From: RBG-16-34-14 sp963798865
Lineage (GTDB): Bacteria; Bacteroidota; Ignavibacteria; Ignavibacteriales; Ignavibacteriaceae
Length of the DNA stretch: 64,000 nt
Direction: 5' to 3'
Assembly (NCBI GenBank): GCA_963798865.1
Contig: CAWCVZ010000005.1
Location: 310,001-374,000 of the forward strand
Below, piece by piece: positions 1 through 9,637 of this stretch (position 1 is the first letter of the stretch; every line of letters starts with the position of its first letter). The notes beneath the pieces were generated by a model that saw nothing but the letters and a program-made list of their open reading frames with translations, was not told the origin of the DNA and did not search any database. The translations under genes were made by a program, and so were the position numbers.

Positions 1-356
1 TCTTTTGTTGAAAGAACCCACCTTCGGAAACCCTGGAGTTTAGGATGTGAAATTATTATTTCCATTAACCATTTAGATATACCTTTTCCGCGGTGACCGG
101 GTAAAATAAAAACGTCCGCTACCCAGGCAAACGTGGCATAATCAGTTACTACTCTTGCAAAACCAATCATCTCATTATTAAAATAAACCCCAAACGGCAT
201 TGAATTTTCAATTGATTTTTTTACTACTTGAATAGAACGCCCTTTACCCCAATAAGATTCATTAGAAATATAATTGTGAATTACTTCAATATTCAGTTTT
301 GAACGGTCAGTATCAATTATATATCCGTTTTGATGAAATTTATTTTGGTTCATCAT
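1..356 (-). CDS. GNAT-family N-acetyltransferase (3' end outside window)
   Basis: The visible 118 or so N-terminal residues form the start of a GNAT acyltransferase. They include the strand-turn-strand FGVYFNNEMIGFARVVTD and the acetyl-CoA loop region VADVFILPGHRGKGISK, which contains the Q/RxxGxG/A-type signature (HRGKGIS). Such enzymes move an acetyl group from acetyl-CoA to an amine; the substrate cannot be told from sequence. The C-terminus is cut off by the window edge. Two adjacent ATG codons (356 or 353) could start it, and no Shine-Dalgarno sequence is evident. It begins 11 bases after the metH stop on the same strand, so it may be cotranscribed with metH. Confidence 0.8.
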   Translation of the reverse strand, partial: MMNQNKFHQNGYIIDTDRSKLNIEVIHNYISNESYWGKGRSIQVVKKSIENSMPFGVYFNNEMIGFARVVTDYATFAWVADVFILPGHRGKGISKWLMEIIISHPKLQGFRRWVLSTK

Positions 357-367
357 TAAATGATATT

Positions 368-3300
368 TTAAACATCATAATTAAGAATTGGTCCCAGCCA
401 TTTCTCCGTCTCCGCCAGGCTTATTCCTTTTCTTCTATGATAATCAAAAACCTGGTCTTTACCAATCTTGCCGACATCAAAATATTTTGATTGTGGATGA
501 GCAAAGTATAAACCAGAAACAGAAGCTGCAGGATACATTGCAAGATTTTCTGTTAGTTTTATCCCGGTGTTTTTTTCAACTTCAAGCAAATCAAAAATAA
601 TTTTCTTTTCTGTATGATCCGGTTGAGCAGGATAACCAGGTGCCGGCCTGATGCCTTGATAAGTTTCCTTAACTAATTCGTCGCTGGAAAATTCTTCTTC
701 CGGAGAATAACCCCAATATTTTTTTCTAACCAGTTCATGCAGATGTTCTGCAAAAGCTTCGGCTAACCTGTCTGCAAGAGCTTTAACCATAATTGAATTA
801 TAATCATCATGTTCATTCTCAAATTTTTCAATAAGTTTTTCAATACCAATTCCGGCTGTAACTGCAAATGCACCAATATAATCTTCTTTGCCTGTTTCTT
901 TAGGTGAAACAAAATCAGAAAGTGCAAGATTCGGAAGTGCATCTGTTTTGGGTGTTTGAGATCGAAGTGTATGCAAAACTCTTTTAACACCTTTACGCGT
1001 ATCATCAGTATAAATTTCAATATCATCAAAACCAACAGTATTTGCGGGAAACAAGCCTAACACTCCATTTGCCTGGAGAAGTTTTTCGGAAATTATTTTA
1101 TCGAGAAGTTTATTTGCGTCATCAAAAAGTTTTTTAGCCTCGGTTCCATACTTTTCACTTTTAAAAATTGCAGGATACTTGCCTTTCAATTCCCAGGTTA
1201 GAAAAAACGGAGTCCAGTCAATATATTTTCTTAGACTTCCCAGGTTATAATTCTGAAGAACTGTTATTCCCGGCTTTTCAGGTTTTATTATTTTTATCTT
1301 TGTCCAATCTGTTTTAAGATTATTTGCCCTCGCCTTTTCCAAAGTAAGAAATTTTTTCTCTTCAGATTTTTTAAGATGATTCTTTCTAAGTTGAACGTAT
1401 TCACTCTTTATATTATTACTAAATTTTTCTTTAACATTTACATCTTCATTTAAAAGGTTGCTTACAACCGGAACACTCCTTGATGCATCGAGAACATGAA
1501 TAACCGCTGCACTATAATTGGGTGCGATTTTTACCGCTGTATGAATTTTTGAAGTTGTTGCTCCTCCAATTAACAATGGCAGCTTAAATCCTCTTCTCTC
1601 CATTTCTTTAGCAACATTAACCATTTCATCAAGCGAAGGAGTTATTAAACCGCTTAATCCTATAACATCAACTTTTTCATCAATTGCCGTCTGCAGAATT
1701 TTTTCTGTTGAAACCATTACACCAAGATCAATAACATTATAATTATTGCAGCCGAGAACAACACCGACTATATTTTTACCAATATCATGTACATCTCCTT
1801 TTACGGTAGCAAGAAGAATTTTTCCTACAGCTTTTTTTAGTTTTGATGTTTCTTTTTCCTTCTCAATAAAAGGAATTAAGTATGCAACCGATTTTTTCAT
1901 AACCCTTGCACTTTTAACAACCTGGGGGAGAAACATTTTCCCCGAGCCAAACAGATCGCCAACGACACCCATTCCATCCATTAACGGACCTTCAATAACT
2001 TCAATCGGTTTTGTATAAAGTTTTCTTGCTTCTTCCGTATCCTGTTCAATAAAATCAACGATGCCTTTTATTAAAGCATGTTTTAGTCTTTCCTGAACTG
2101 AAGTGCTTCTCCATTCATCTGCTTTAATTTCGGCTTTATCTTTTTTCTTAATCTTTTCGGCAAACTCAACCAGTCTTTCGGTTGCATCATTTCTTCTGTT
2201 TAAAAGAACATCTTCAACAAGAGTTAAAAGATCTTTGGGAATTTCCTCATAAACTTCAAGTTGGCCGGCGTTAACAATTCCCATATCGAGTCCGGCTTTT
2301 ATTGCATGAAACAGAAAAGCAGAGTGCATTGCTTCGCGAACAACATTATTCCCCCTGAATGAAAAAGAAATATTACTAATGCCCCCACTGACTTTTGCAT
2401 ATGGAAGATTTTGTTTAATCCATCGCGTTGCTTCGATAAAATCCACAGCATAGTTATTATGCTCTTCAATTCCTGTGGCAACAGTTAAAATATTCGGATC
2501 AAAAATTATATCCTGTGGGGGAAATCCTATTTCTTCCGTAAGAATTTTATAAGCTCTTCTGCATATCCCGGTTCTTCTTTCAAAAGAATCGGCCTGACCT
2601 TTTTCATCAAAAGCCATAACAATAATTGCAGCACCATACTGTAATATTTTTTTAGCTCTCATTTTAAAAATCTCTTCGCCTTCTTTAAGGCTAATCGAAT
2701 TGACAATACCTTTCCCCTGAAGACATTTTAATCCCGCTTCGATCACAGTCCATTTTGATGAATCAACCATTACAGGAAGTTTGGCTATATCCGGTTCGGC
2801 AGCAAGAAGATTAAGAAACTTAGTCATTGCTTCCTCTGAATTAAGAAGACCTTCATCCATATTTACATCGAGAACCTGTGCGCCGCCTTCAACCTGGTTT
2901 CGGGCAACAGCCAAAGCTCCTTCATAATCGCCTGATAAAATAAGATTTGCAAATTTCTTTGAGCCGGTAATGTTTGTTCTTTCACCAATATTTACAAAAT
3001 TTGTTTGCGGATGAATAACTAGCGGCTCTATTCCGCTTAATCTTAAATATTTTTCAACCTCTGGAATTTTTCTTGGTTTATATTTTACCGCCGCTTTGGA
3101 AATTAATTTTATATGATCAGGCGTAGTTCCACAGCACCCACCAATAATATTTGCAAACCCGCTTAAGGCAAAATCATCAAGCATTTTTGACATTGCTTCA
3201 GGAGATTCATCATATTCACCCATCTCGTTAGGCAATCCTGCGTTAGGATAAACACTCACATAAAATGGAGCTTTATCGGATAGCTCTTTGATAAACGGTC

Positions 3301-4069
3301 TCATTTGTTTTGCACCAAGAGCACAATTTAATCCTACACACAAAAGATTTTTAGTGTGCATTACCGAAATTAAAAAGGCTTCTGTTGTTTGTCCTGATAA
3401 TGTTCTTCCACTTAGATCTACAATAGTTCCGGAAACAATAACCGGAATATTTTTGTTAGTTTCAGAACAATATTCTTCAACCGCAAAAATAGCTGCTTTG
3501 GCATTTAGCGTATCAAATATGGTTTCTATTAAAAGTATATCAACGCCGCCATCAACAAGTCCACGGGCTGCATCATAATATGCTTTCATCATTTGTTCAA
3601 AAGAAACAGCACGGTAACCGGGATCATTTACGTTAGGAGAAAGAGATAAAGTTTTATTCGTCGGGCCTAACGCCCCTGCAACAAACCGGGGGCTTGTCCT
3701 GGAATTTTCTTTTAAGAATTCTTCCACCGATTGTTTTGCAATTTTTGCGGCTTCAAAATTAATTTCATAAGCAAGGTCTTCAAGTTTGTAATCCGCTTGC
3801 GATACTGCGGTAGCATTGAAGGTATTTGTTTCAATTATATCCGAACCCGCATTAAGATACGCTTTGTGTATTTCCTTAATAATTTCCGGTTTTGTTATGC
3901 TTAAAAGATCATTGTTGCCTTTTAAATCATGTAGAAAATCTTTAAAACGATTTCCTCTGAAATCTTTTTCGGATAAATGATAGCTTTGGATCATTGTCCC
4001 CATTGCTCCATCTAAAACGAGTATTCTTTCGCTTAATAATTTTTTTAATGTTTCAATTTTTGAATTCAT
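368..4069 (-). CDS. metH: cobalamin-dependent methionine synthase
   Basis: This 1233-residue protein transfers a methyl group from 5-methyltetrahydrofolate to homocysteine via methylcobalamin. The modules appear in the canonical order. The homocysteine S-methyltransferase domain has its zinc cysteines in GLNCALG (about residue 246) and GGCCGTT (about 313). The pterin-binding domain starts at NIGERTNITGS (about 361). The B12-binding domain has DVHDIGKN (about 758), whose His is the lower cobalt ligand. The C-terminal reactivation domain has GLFPANTVG and RPAPGYPAQPDH for AdoMet binding. The length matches the E. coli enzyme (1227 residues) and the gene is intact. The upstream SAM-I riboswitch and terminator indicate repression when S-adenosylmethionine is plentiful. 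Confidence 0.98.
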   Translation of the reverse strand: MNSKIETLKKLLSERILVLDGAMGTMIQSYHLSEKDFRGNRFKDFLHDLKGNNDLLSITKPEIIKEIHKAYLNAGSDIIETNTFNATAVSQADYKLEDLAYEINFEAAKIAKQSVEEFLKENSRTSPRFVAGALGPTNKTLSLSPNVNDPGYRAVSFEQMMKAYYDAARGLVDGGVDILLIETIFDTLNAKAAIFAVEEYCSETNKNIPVIVSGTIVDLSGRTLSGQTTEAFLISVMHTKNLLCVGLNCALGAKQMRPFIKELSDKAPFYVSVYPNAGLPNEMGEYDESPEAMSKMLDDFALSGFANIIGGCCGTTPDHIKLISKAAVKYKPRKIPEVEKYLRLSGIEPLVIHPQTNFVNIGERTNITGSKKFANLILSGDYEGALAVARNQVEGGAQVLDVNMDEGLLNSEEAMTKFLNLLAAEPDIAKLPVMVDSSKWTVIEAGLKCLQGKGIVNSISLKEGEEIFKMRAKKILQYGAAIIVMAFDEKGQADSFERRTGICRRAYKILTEEIGFPPQDIIFDPNILTVATGIEEHNNYAVDFIEATRWIKQNLPYAKVSGGISNISFSFRGNNVVREAMHSAFLFHAIKAGLDMGIVNAGQLEVYEEIPKDLLTLVEDVLLNRRNDATERLVEFAEKIKKKDKAEIKADEWRSTSVQERLKHALIKGIVDFIEQDTEEARKLYTKPIEVIEGPLMDGMGVVGDLFGSGKMFLPQVVKSARVMKKSVAYLIPFIEKEKETSKLKKAVGKILLATVKGDVHDIGKNIVGVVLGCNNYNVIDLGVMVSTEKILQTAIDEKVDVIGLSGLITPSLDEMVNVAKEMERRGFKLPLLIGGATTSKIHTAVKIAPNYSAAVIHVLDASRSVPVVSNLLNEDVNVKEKFSNNIKSEYVQLRKNHLKKSEEKKFLTLEKARANNLKTDWTKIKIIKPEKPGITVLQNYNLGSLRKYIDWTPFFLTWELKGKYPAIFKSEKYGTEAKKLFDDANKLLDKIISEKLLQANGVLGLFPANTVGFDDIEIYTDDTRKGVKRVLHTLRSQTPKTDALPNLALSDFVSPKETGKEDYIGAFAVTAGIGIEKLIEKFENEHDDYNSIMVKALADRLAEAFAEHLHELVRKKYWGYSPEEEFSSDELVKETYQGIRPAPGYPAQPDHTEKKIIFDLLEVEKNTGIKLTENLAMYPAASVSGLYFAHPQSKYFDVGKIGKDQVFDYHRRKGISLAETEKWLGPILNYDV

Positions 4070-4088
4070 ATTTTTTTTATTTAAAATG

Positions 4089-4117
4089 AAAAACCTCTTC
4101 CGATGATTAGAAGAGGT
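4089..4117 (-). terminator. intrinsic terminator between SAM riboswitch and metH
   Basis: An 8-bp perfect stem (ACCTCTTC paired with GAAGAGGT, 4093-4100 with 4110-4117) has a 9-base loop and is followed on the minus strand by a run of U. It lies between the aptamer and the metH start. It is the expected off-state terminator of a transcriptional SAM-I switch. I did not work out the antiterminator pairing. Confidence 0.85.
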
Positions 4118-4121
4118 ATTG

Positions 4122-4248
4122 AGAATCCATCTTCATCTCATCTTTCCCCGAATAACGGGGCAGGAATTAGCACCTGACATTCCACAACTGTGGATCGGTT
4201 GCTACGGCATCTGCGGGCCTGTTCCCTCTGCCGTTCTTGATAAGAATA
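4122..4248 (-). promoter_or_regulatory. SAM-I (S-box) riboswitch aptamer
   Basis: Read on the minus strand, the leader contains the S-box signature blocks in order: CTTATCAAGA, then AGAGGGAACAGGCCC, then GCAACC, a variable hairpin, AGGTGCTAATTCCTGC, and finally AGATGAGA. These match the conserved core of the SAM-I riboswitch, including the kink-turn and the SAM-binding P1/P3 region. It precedes a terminator and metH, so the inferred action is premature termination of metH mRNA when SAM is bound. Boundaries are approximate by a few bases. Confidence 0.95.
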
Positions 4249-4278
4249 TATTTTTAAAGAACTGACTAAACTTTAATT

Positions 4279-4308
4279 CAAATATAAAAAATATTAGTCT
4301 CTTGTCAA
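4279..4308 (-). promoter_or_regulatory. promoter for riboswitch-metH
   Basis: On the minus strand a TTGACA begins at 4308 (TTG at 4306-4308). After a 19-base spacer comes TATATTTG (4279-4286), which matches the Bacteroidota TAnnTTTG -7 element. Transcription would start about 25-30 bases before the aptamer, as expected for a riboswitch leader. Confidence 0.65.
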
Positions 4309-4397
4309 TGATCCTTATAGTTCTGGATAATCCTTCTTTGTAAAGGGCTCTAAATATAATTAAATTGGCATCATAAAAAACATTTTGATTATATAGT

Positions 4398-5369
4398 ATG
4401 ATAGTTGTAACCGGTGGCGCCGGTTTTATTGGCAGCGCAATTGTTTGGAGACTTAATTCTCTTAACATTGATGATATAATTGTAGTTGATTGTCTCGGAA
4501 CTAATGAAAAATGGAAAAATCTTGTTGGTTTACATTACCGTGATTTTATTCATAAAGATGACTTCATCCAGCTTTTAGAATCTTCTTCTATTGAAAATCC
4601 CTCTGCAATAATTCACATGGGGGCAAATTCTTCCACAACCGAAAAAGACGCAGACTCACTTTTAAGAAATAATTTTGAATATTCAAAAAAACTTGCCGGT
4701 TATTGTATAACTAACAATGTTCGTTTTATTTATGCTTCTTCTGCCGCCACTTATGGAGACGGCGCCCTCGGTTTTGATGACCATGAAGCTGATATGCATT
4801 TATTAAGACCATTAAATATGTACGGCTATTCAAAGATGATGTTTGATTTCTGGGCATTGAAAAGAGGAATTTTAAATAAAATTGCAGGGCTAAAATATTT
4901 TAACGTTTATGGACCAAATGAATATCATAAGGGAGATATGCGTTCGGTGGTTCATAAAGCATTTGAACAGATAAACCAGACAAATAAAGCGAGATTATTT
5001 AAATCTGCCAATCCGAAATACAAAGATGGCGGACAGATGAGAGATTTTATTTATGTAAAAGATGCTGTTGATATGACGTTGTTTTTCCTGGATCATACTG
5101 ATAAAAACGGTTTGTTTAATATTGGTTCCGGCAAAGCGAGAACCTGGAATGATCTTATAGCTGCTTTATTTAATGCTATGAATAAGAAAATTGAGATAGA
5201 TTATTTTGATATGCCTGCCCACCTGCTTGAGAAATACCAATACTTTACAGAAGCTAAAATGGATAAATTAAAAAAAGCCGGTTACACCAAACCCTTAATG
5301 TCTCTAGAGGATGGAATAAACAACTATATAAAAAATTATCTCCTGAAAGAAAAATTTCTCGGGTGGTAA
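4398..5369 (+). CDS. hldD: ADP-L-glycero-D-manno-heptose-6-epimerase
   Basis: This 323-residue short-chain dehydrogenase-type epimerase converts ADP-D-glycero-D-manno-heptose to the L,D form used for the lipopolysaccharide inner core. The NAD(P)-binding motif GGAGFIG is at residues 6-12. The catalytic YxxxK pair is in MYGYSKMM (about 142-146). Other family features are VDCLGTNEKWKNL near residue 35 and the C-terminal DGINNYI. It is divergent from the metH leader and ends 3 bases before the convergent acidic-protein gene. The ATG is used without a clear Shine-Dalgarno sequence. Two GT9 heptosyltransferase-like genes elsewhere in the window fit the same pathway. Confidence 0.92.
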   Translation: MIVVTGGAGFIGSAIVWRLNSLNIDDIIVVDCLGTNEKWKNLVGLHYRDFIHKDDFIQLLESSSIENPSAIIHMGANSSTTEKDADSLLRNNFEYSKKLAGYCITNNVRFIYASSAATYGDGALGFDDHEADMHLLRPLNMYGYSKMMFDFWALKRGILNKIAGLKYFNVYGPNEYHKGDMRSVVHKAFEQINQTNKARLFKSANPKYKDGGQMRDFIYVKDAVDMTLFFLDHTDKNGLFNIGSGKARTWNDLIAALFNAMNKKIEIDYFDMPAHLLEKYQYFTEAKMDKLKKAGYTKPLMSLEDGINNYIKNYLLKEKFLGW

Positions 5370-5372
5370 TTC

Positions 5373-5708
5373 TTAGTTATAGGGAATATCGTCTTCATCT
5401 TCAATATCATCATCCTCGTCTTCCTCAAAGTCAAAATCTTCTTCATATAAATCATCTTCATCAGATGGCTCGTCTTCAAATTCCTCTTCATCTTCAAAGT
5501 CATCCTCTTCGTCTTCAAAATCGTCCTCCTGATCATCATCTTCTTCATCAAAATCATCGTCATCGTCCTTGCTTTTTTTTCTCCCCATCCCGGGATTAAA
5601 AGTTGTTTCCTCTTCAAAGGTGAAATGGGAACTACGCTCTTGTTGTATATTAAATTCTTCTTCTGATTCTAAACTCATGTCTTCCTGTCCGTTTTTAATG
5701 CTTGCCAT
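5373..5708 (-). CDS. acidic low-complexity protein
   Basis: This 111-residue protein has an N-terminal half of ordinary composition (including FNPGMGRKKSK). About 65 further residues are almost entirely Asp and Glu with scattered Phe and Tyr. I recognise no domain. The start is supported by an AGGAGG about 12 bases upstream. Similar short acidic tails occur in many Bacteroidota proteins and may bind cations or basic partners, but that is inference. The gene is convergent with hldD (3-base gap) and has no clear terminator. The strongly skewed triplet composition explains the open frames on the opposite strand. Confidence 0.7.
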   Translation of the reverse strand: MASIKNGQEDMSLESEEEFNIQQERSSHFTFEEETTFNPGMGRKKSKDDDDDFDEEDDDQEDDFEDEEDDFEDEEEFEDEPSDEDDLYEEDFDFEEDEDDDIEDEDDIPYN

Positions 5709-5903
5709 TATAATATTAATCCTCCTGCTGAATATTATTTTTTATTTAAAATTCCGTTCAAATATTTCTAAAAATAATTAAAGAGACAAATATATTTTAT
5801 CTTTATATTTTAAATGTATAAAATAAATTTGAACAAGAAAACATAACCTCACAAGTCAATAGTGTCAATACATTTTTCAATAAAAATTCATTAAAATTAA
5901 GCT

Positions 5904-6368
5904 ATGAAACTTGCAACTCTTTGCTATGTCATTGACAGGAGAAATGATAAAACATTAATGATACACAGAGTAAAAAAGAAAGATGATTACCATAAAGGAA
6001 AATGGAACGGTCTTGGGGGAAAATTTGATAATGGCGAAAGCCCGGAAGATTGCGCAATAAGAGAGGTATTTGAGGAATCTGGATTAAAGATTAAAAATCC
6101 AAGGCTGCACGGTTTCATTACTTTCCCAAATTTTGATGGCAAATTTGACTGGTATGTTTTTATTTTTACTGCCGATACTTATGAGGGGAAATTGATTGAT
6201 TCGTTGGAAGGAAACCTTGAATGGATACCAAACGATAAATTAAACACATTAAACCTGTGGGATGGTGATAAAATATTTATGCGGTGGCTTATGCAGGATA
6301 AATTTTTCAGTGCAAAATTTAATTATGATAAAGGAAACTTTATTGACTACGAAGTTTTCTTTTACTAA
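5904..6368 (+). CDS. NUDIX hydrolase (MutT/8-oxo-dGTP diphosphatase-like)
   Basis: This 154-residue protein carries a complete Nudix box at about residues 39-61, GGKFDNGESPEDCAIREVFE followed by ESGL. The REVFEESG helix holds the metal-binding glutamates. The family hydrolyses nucleoside diphosphates linked to another group. The N-terminal MKLATLCYVIDR and the MIHRVKKKDDYHKGKWNGLG segment resemble 8-oxo-dGTP diphosphatases, so a nucleotide-pool cleaning role is likely but not proven. It appears monocistronic between the acidic-protein gene and a convergent hydrolase. Confidence 0.88.
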   Translation: MKLATLCYVIDRRNDKTLMIHRVKKKDDYHKGKWNGLGGKFDNGESPEDCAIREVFEESGLKIKNPRLHGFITFPNFDGKFDWYVFIFTADTYEGKLIDSLEGNLEWIPNDKLNTLNLWDGDKIFMRWLMQDKFFSAKFNYDKGNFIDYEVFFY

Positions 6369-6387
6369 AAAAAACGAAATCTTTCCT

Positions 6388-7182
6388 TTAACTTTTTTTA
6401 ATCCTTCGTGATAGAAAGTCTCTGATTATTTTAGTAACCAGTTCCGGTCTTTCAAGCGGGGTTATATGACCTGCTTCGGGAATAACATGTAATTCGGAAT
6501 CTGTAAGTGCTTCCGCCATTTGTCCCATAATAAAGGGTGGAGAAAGTTTATCCTTTTCGCCGCAAATTAAAAGTACCGGTATTTTTATTTCAGAAAGAAA
6601 TTCGGTTGTATCTGTTCTTCCTGCCATTGCAAGAATGCAGCCCTTTACTCCTATTGCTGAGAAATTTAAACTCCGGTTTAATGTTTCGCTATAAAAAGGT
6701 TTTTCAAGTGAATCTTCAGCAAAACAATTAGGAATAAATTCTTCAATATATTTTTTAACTCCACTTTCGTTAATTGCTCTTATTCCCTCGGCTCTTTTAA
6801 TTTTACTTTCATTATTGTCTGCAGAAGATTTGGTATCACACAAAATAAGAGCATTGAATATACTCTCTTTTTTTTCAACAGCTCTTTGTGCAATATAACC
6901 ACCCATTGAAAGTCCGCATAAAACAGGTTTCTTAATTTTTTCCTTTTCAATAATTTCAAAGAGATCATCAGTAAACATTTCCATTGTATATTGACCATCT
7001 CCTGCAGAAGATTCTCCGAGACCTCTGATATCATACGAGAGACAAAAATACTCCTGACTTAAAGCTTCTATCTGTTTGTTCCACATATTGTGATCGAAAG
7101 GAAAACCATGAATAAAAATAATAGCGGGGTTGCCGGGATCACCTTTTGAATATGTTACGGGTTTATCGTTAATTTCATCCAT
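6388..7182 (-). CDS. alpha/beta-fold hydrolase
   Basis: This 264-residue alpha/beta hydrolase has no signal peptide. It has the oxyanion-hole motif HGFPFDHNMW (about residue 25) and the nucleophile elbow GLSMGG (GxSxG, about 94-99). The acid is in ICGEKDKLSPP and the catalytic His is in PEAGHITPLERPE near the C-terminus. The overall pattern resembles the 3-oxoadipate enol-lactonase/BioH-like group, but the substrate is unknown. It is convergent with the NUDIX gene and divergent from the DUF3078 gene (42 bases between starts). Confidence 0.87.
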   Translation of the reverse strand: MDEINDKPVTYSKGDPGNPAIIFIHGFPFDHNMWNKQIEALSQEYFCLSYDIRGLGESSAGDGQYTMEMFTDDLFEIIEKEKIKKPVLCGLSMGGYIAQRAVEKKESIFNALILCDTKSSADNNESKIKRAEGIRAINESGVKKYIEEFIPNCFAEDSLEKPFYSETLNRSLNFSAIGVKGCILAMAGRTDTTEFLSEIKIPVLLICGEKDKLSPPFIMGQMAEALTDSELHVIPEAGHITPLERPELVTKIIRDFLSRRIKKS

Positions 7183-7224
7183 AAATTTTTTTAATTTCAG
7201 TTAAAACAATTCAGAAGGGAAAAT

Positions 7225-8070
7225 ATGAAAATTTTGATAATGGTTACTTTGATATTTTACATCTCAATAACAAACTTAATTGCGCAGCAAGATACAATTA
7301 TTCTTCACAAATGGATACCCAAAGCTGCGGCGGGTTTAAACCTTTCGCAAATATCTTTAAGCAACTGGACGCAAGGCGGAGAAGATGCTATCTCCTGGAC
7401 ATTTTTAGGCAACGGAAGTCTTGGCTACCGAACCGAATTGTGGCATTTCAAAAATGATTTGAAGCTCGCTTATGGAAGAACCAAATTAGGATCGGATGAT
7501 TATAGAACAACTGACAACGAACTTTATCTTGAGAGTGTTATTTCAAGAAATATTGGTTGGGCAATTGATCCTTATTTCAGTAATACGGTTAGAACAGCGC
7601 TTGCTGCGGGATATACATACGACAATGATACAACTTTTGAAATTGCCAACTTCTTTGATCCGGGTTATTTAACCCAAAGTTTGGGTTTTACATATGATAG
7701 AGTTGCCGGTTTCTCAACCAGGCTTGGTTTTGCGGTTCAGGAGGTTTTTACCAATAAATTTAATTTCTATTCGGATGACATATCAACAACTAAAATAGAA
7801 AAACTAAAAGTGGAAACAGGTATTGAATCGGTTACATCAGCTGAATACACAGTTATGGAAAATGTTTTATTAAAAAGTAAGCTTCGTTTGTTTTCACGTT
7901 TTGAATCATTTGATGTTTGGGATGTTCGCTGGGATAATGCAATTGCCGCACAGGTTAATGAATATGTTAACGTTAGTTTTGTTTTCCTGCTCATTTATGA
8001 AGAGGCTCAGATTAAAACAAGACAAATTAAGGAAGCTCTCCAGCTGGGATTAACTTATAATATTTTTTAG
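7225..8070 (+). CDS. DUF3078 domain-containing secreted protein
   Basis: This 281-residue protein starts with a signal peptide (MKILIMVTLIFYISITNLIA, cleavage near AQQ). It then has the DUF3078 hallmark block GLNLSQISLSNWTQGGEDA. The rest alternates aromatic and polar residues as in an outer-membrane beta-barrel, with a C-terminal strand ending in Phe (GLTYNIF). The function of the family is unknown; it is common in Bacteroidota. An AAGGGA sits 7 bases before the ATG. Confidence 0.85.
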   Translation: MKILIMVTLIFYISITNLIAQQDTIILHKWIPKAAAGLNLSQISLSNWTQGGEDAISWTFLGNGSLGYRTELWHFKNDLKLAYGRTKLGSDDYRTTDNELYLESVISRNIGWAIDPYFSNTVRTALAAGYTYDNDTTFEIANFFDPGYLTQSLGFTYDRVAGFSTRLGFAVQEVFTNKFNFYSDDISTTKIEKLKVETGIESVTSAEYTVMENVLLKSKLRLFSRFESFDVWDVRWDNAIAAQVNEYVNVSFVFLLIYEEAQIKTRQIKEALQLGLTYNIF

Positions 8071-8170
8071 AAATTGCTGAAAACCTTTTAGGCTTTACAC
8101 ATAATTTCTAATTAAGAAGTATTATTTTATAAATTAAAATTTATTACCTATTATAATAATTTATTAATCC

Positions 8171-9637
8171 ATGAAGATTGCTTTTGTCTCTTCTGAAGTT
8201 GAACCATATGCAAAAACAGGCGGTCTTGCCGATGTTGCCGGTTCCTTGCCAATTGCTCTTGAAAAGCTTGGCTGCGAAGTAAAGATTTTTTTGCCCAAGT
8301 ATTTTCAAATAGATGAAGATAAATACGGCTTGCATTATAACTGGAATGTCGGTGAAATGATTATAAGAGTTGCCGGTCATTCAAGATCTGTTCACCTTCA
8401 TCAGGCAACGCTTCCAAATTCAAACATACAGGTTAATTTTATAGATTGCCCGCATTATTATCATCGCGGGCATATTTATACAAATGATCCTGACGAGGAT
8501 GAAAGATTTATTCTTCTTTGTAAAGGTGTTATTGAAACGCTTCAAAGAATGCAATGGGTTCCTGATATTATTCATTGCAATGACTGGCAAACAGGATTGC
8601 TTCCTCTATTTGTAAAGGATAATTATAGCTGGGATCGTATGTTTAAAAGTACAGCATTTCTTTTCACTATTCATAATATTGGCTACCAGGGAAGGTTTCC
8701 CAAAAGCACAATGTTTAAAGCTGAGTTGAAAGGAGAATATTTTTACCCGGGCGGTCCTGTTGAGATGGCAGGAACCGTTTCTTTTATGAAAGCAGGTATT
8801 TTATTTTCTGAGATGATAAGCACAGTAAGTGAAACATACGCAAATGAAATTCTAACACCGGAATATGGGGCGGGAATGAATCCTGTTCTTCTTCAAAGAA
8901 AAAATGATCTTTATGGAATTTTAAATGGAATTGATTACACCGTCTGGAATCCGGAAGATGATAAATTAATTCCGTTCAGATATTCAAGTCATTATCTTTC
9001 CGGAAAGATGAAGAATAAAAAATTTCTTCTGGAACATGCCAATCTCCCCTTTGATGAAAATTTACCGCTGATAGGGATTGTTTCAAGAATGGTTACACAA
9101 AAAGGGTTTGATATTTTTTCCGACGCCCTGGAAAATCTTGTTCAGCTTCCCGCACAATGGGCAATTCTTGGAAGCGGTGAAGACAGGTTTGAAGATCTAT
9201 TCCAAAACATGGCACATCATTTACCTGATAAAGTTTTTACTTACATAGGATATAATAATGAACTTGCTCACCTGATTGAAGCGGCTGCCGATATTTTATT
9301 AATGCCCTCTCACTATGAACCCTGCGGGTTAAACCAGATTTATAGTTTAAAATATGGTACGGTGCCTGTTGTTAGAAAAACCGGGGGACTTGCTGACACG
9401 GTACTTGACTGGCATGAGGCCTTGAGTTTTGGAAATGAAACTGGTACTGGTTTTTCTTTTAATGATTATTCAAGCTATGCCTTTTATACTACGGTGGAAC
9501 GGGCATTAAGAACTTTTCACGATAAAGAGACATGGAAAAAAATCCAGAAGAATGGAATGAGCAAGGATTATTCATGGGATAGTTCTGCAAAGGAGTATCT
9601 TACGCTTTATGAACAGGCTGTTAAAACCAGAAGATAG
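8171..9637 (+). CDS. glgA: glycogen synthase (ADP-glucose type, GT5)
   Basis: This 488-residue glycosyltransferase extends alpha-1,4-glucan chains from ADP-glucose. The N-terminal KTGGLADV (residues 15-22) is the GT5 nucleotide-sugar motif. The GT1-like C-terminal domain has VSRMVTQKGFD and the acidic EPCGLNQIYSLKYG signature, followed by RKTGGLADTV. Length and motif order are normal. The TPR-like gene starts at the base right after the stop, so the two are likely cotranscribed. No promoter matching TAnnTTTG is obvious in the 100-base gap upstream. Confidence 0.95.
   Translation: MKIAFVSSEVEPYAKTGGLADVAGSLPIALEKLGCEVKIFLPKYFQIDEDKYGLHYNWNVGEMIIRVAGHSRSVHLHQATLPNSNIQVNFIDCPHYYHRGHIYTNDPDEDERFILLCKGVIETLQRMQWVPDIIHCNDWQTGLLPLFVKDNYSWDRMFKSTAFLFTIHNIGYQGRFPKSTMFKAELKGEYFYPGGPVEMAGTVSFMKAGILFSEMISTVSETYANEILTPEYGAGMNPVLLQRKNDLYGILNGIDYTVWNPEDDKLIPFRYSSHYLSGKMKNKKFLLEHANLPFDENLPLIGIVSRMVTQKGFDIFSDALENLVQLPAQWAILGSGEDRFEDLFQNMAHHLPDKVFTYIGYNNELAHLIEAAADILLMPSHYEPCGLNQIYSLKYGTVPVVRKTGGLADTVLDWHEALSFGNETGTGFSFNDYSSYAFYTTVERALRTFHDKETWKKIQKNGMSKDYSWDSSAKEYLTLYEQAVKTRR

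Noticed and set aside
2299..2312. TGCATGA copies elsewhere (for example inside metH and near 27594) as members of the hem operator set
   Set aside because: These are single half-sites inside coding sequence without a partner, as expected by chance.
5824..5831. TAAATTTG as a -7 element for the NUDIX gene
   Set aside because: No TTG lies at the right distance upstream, and the region is AT-rich enough for chance matches.
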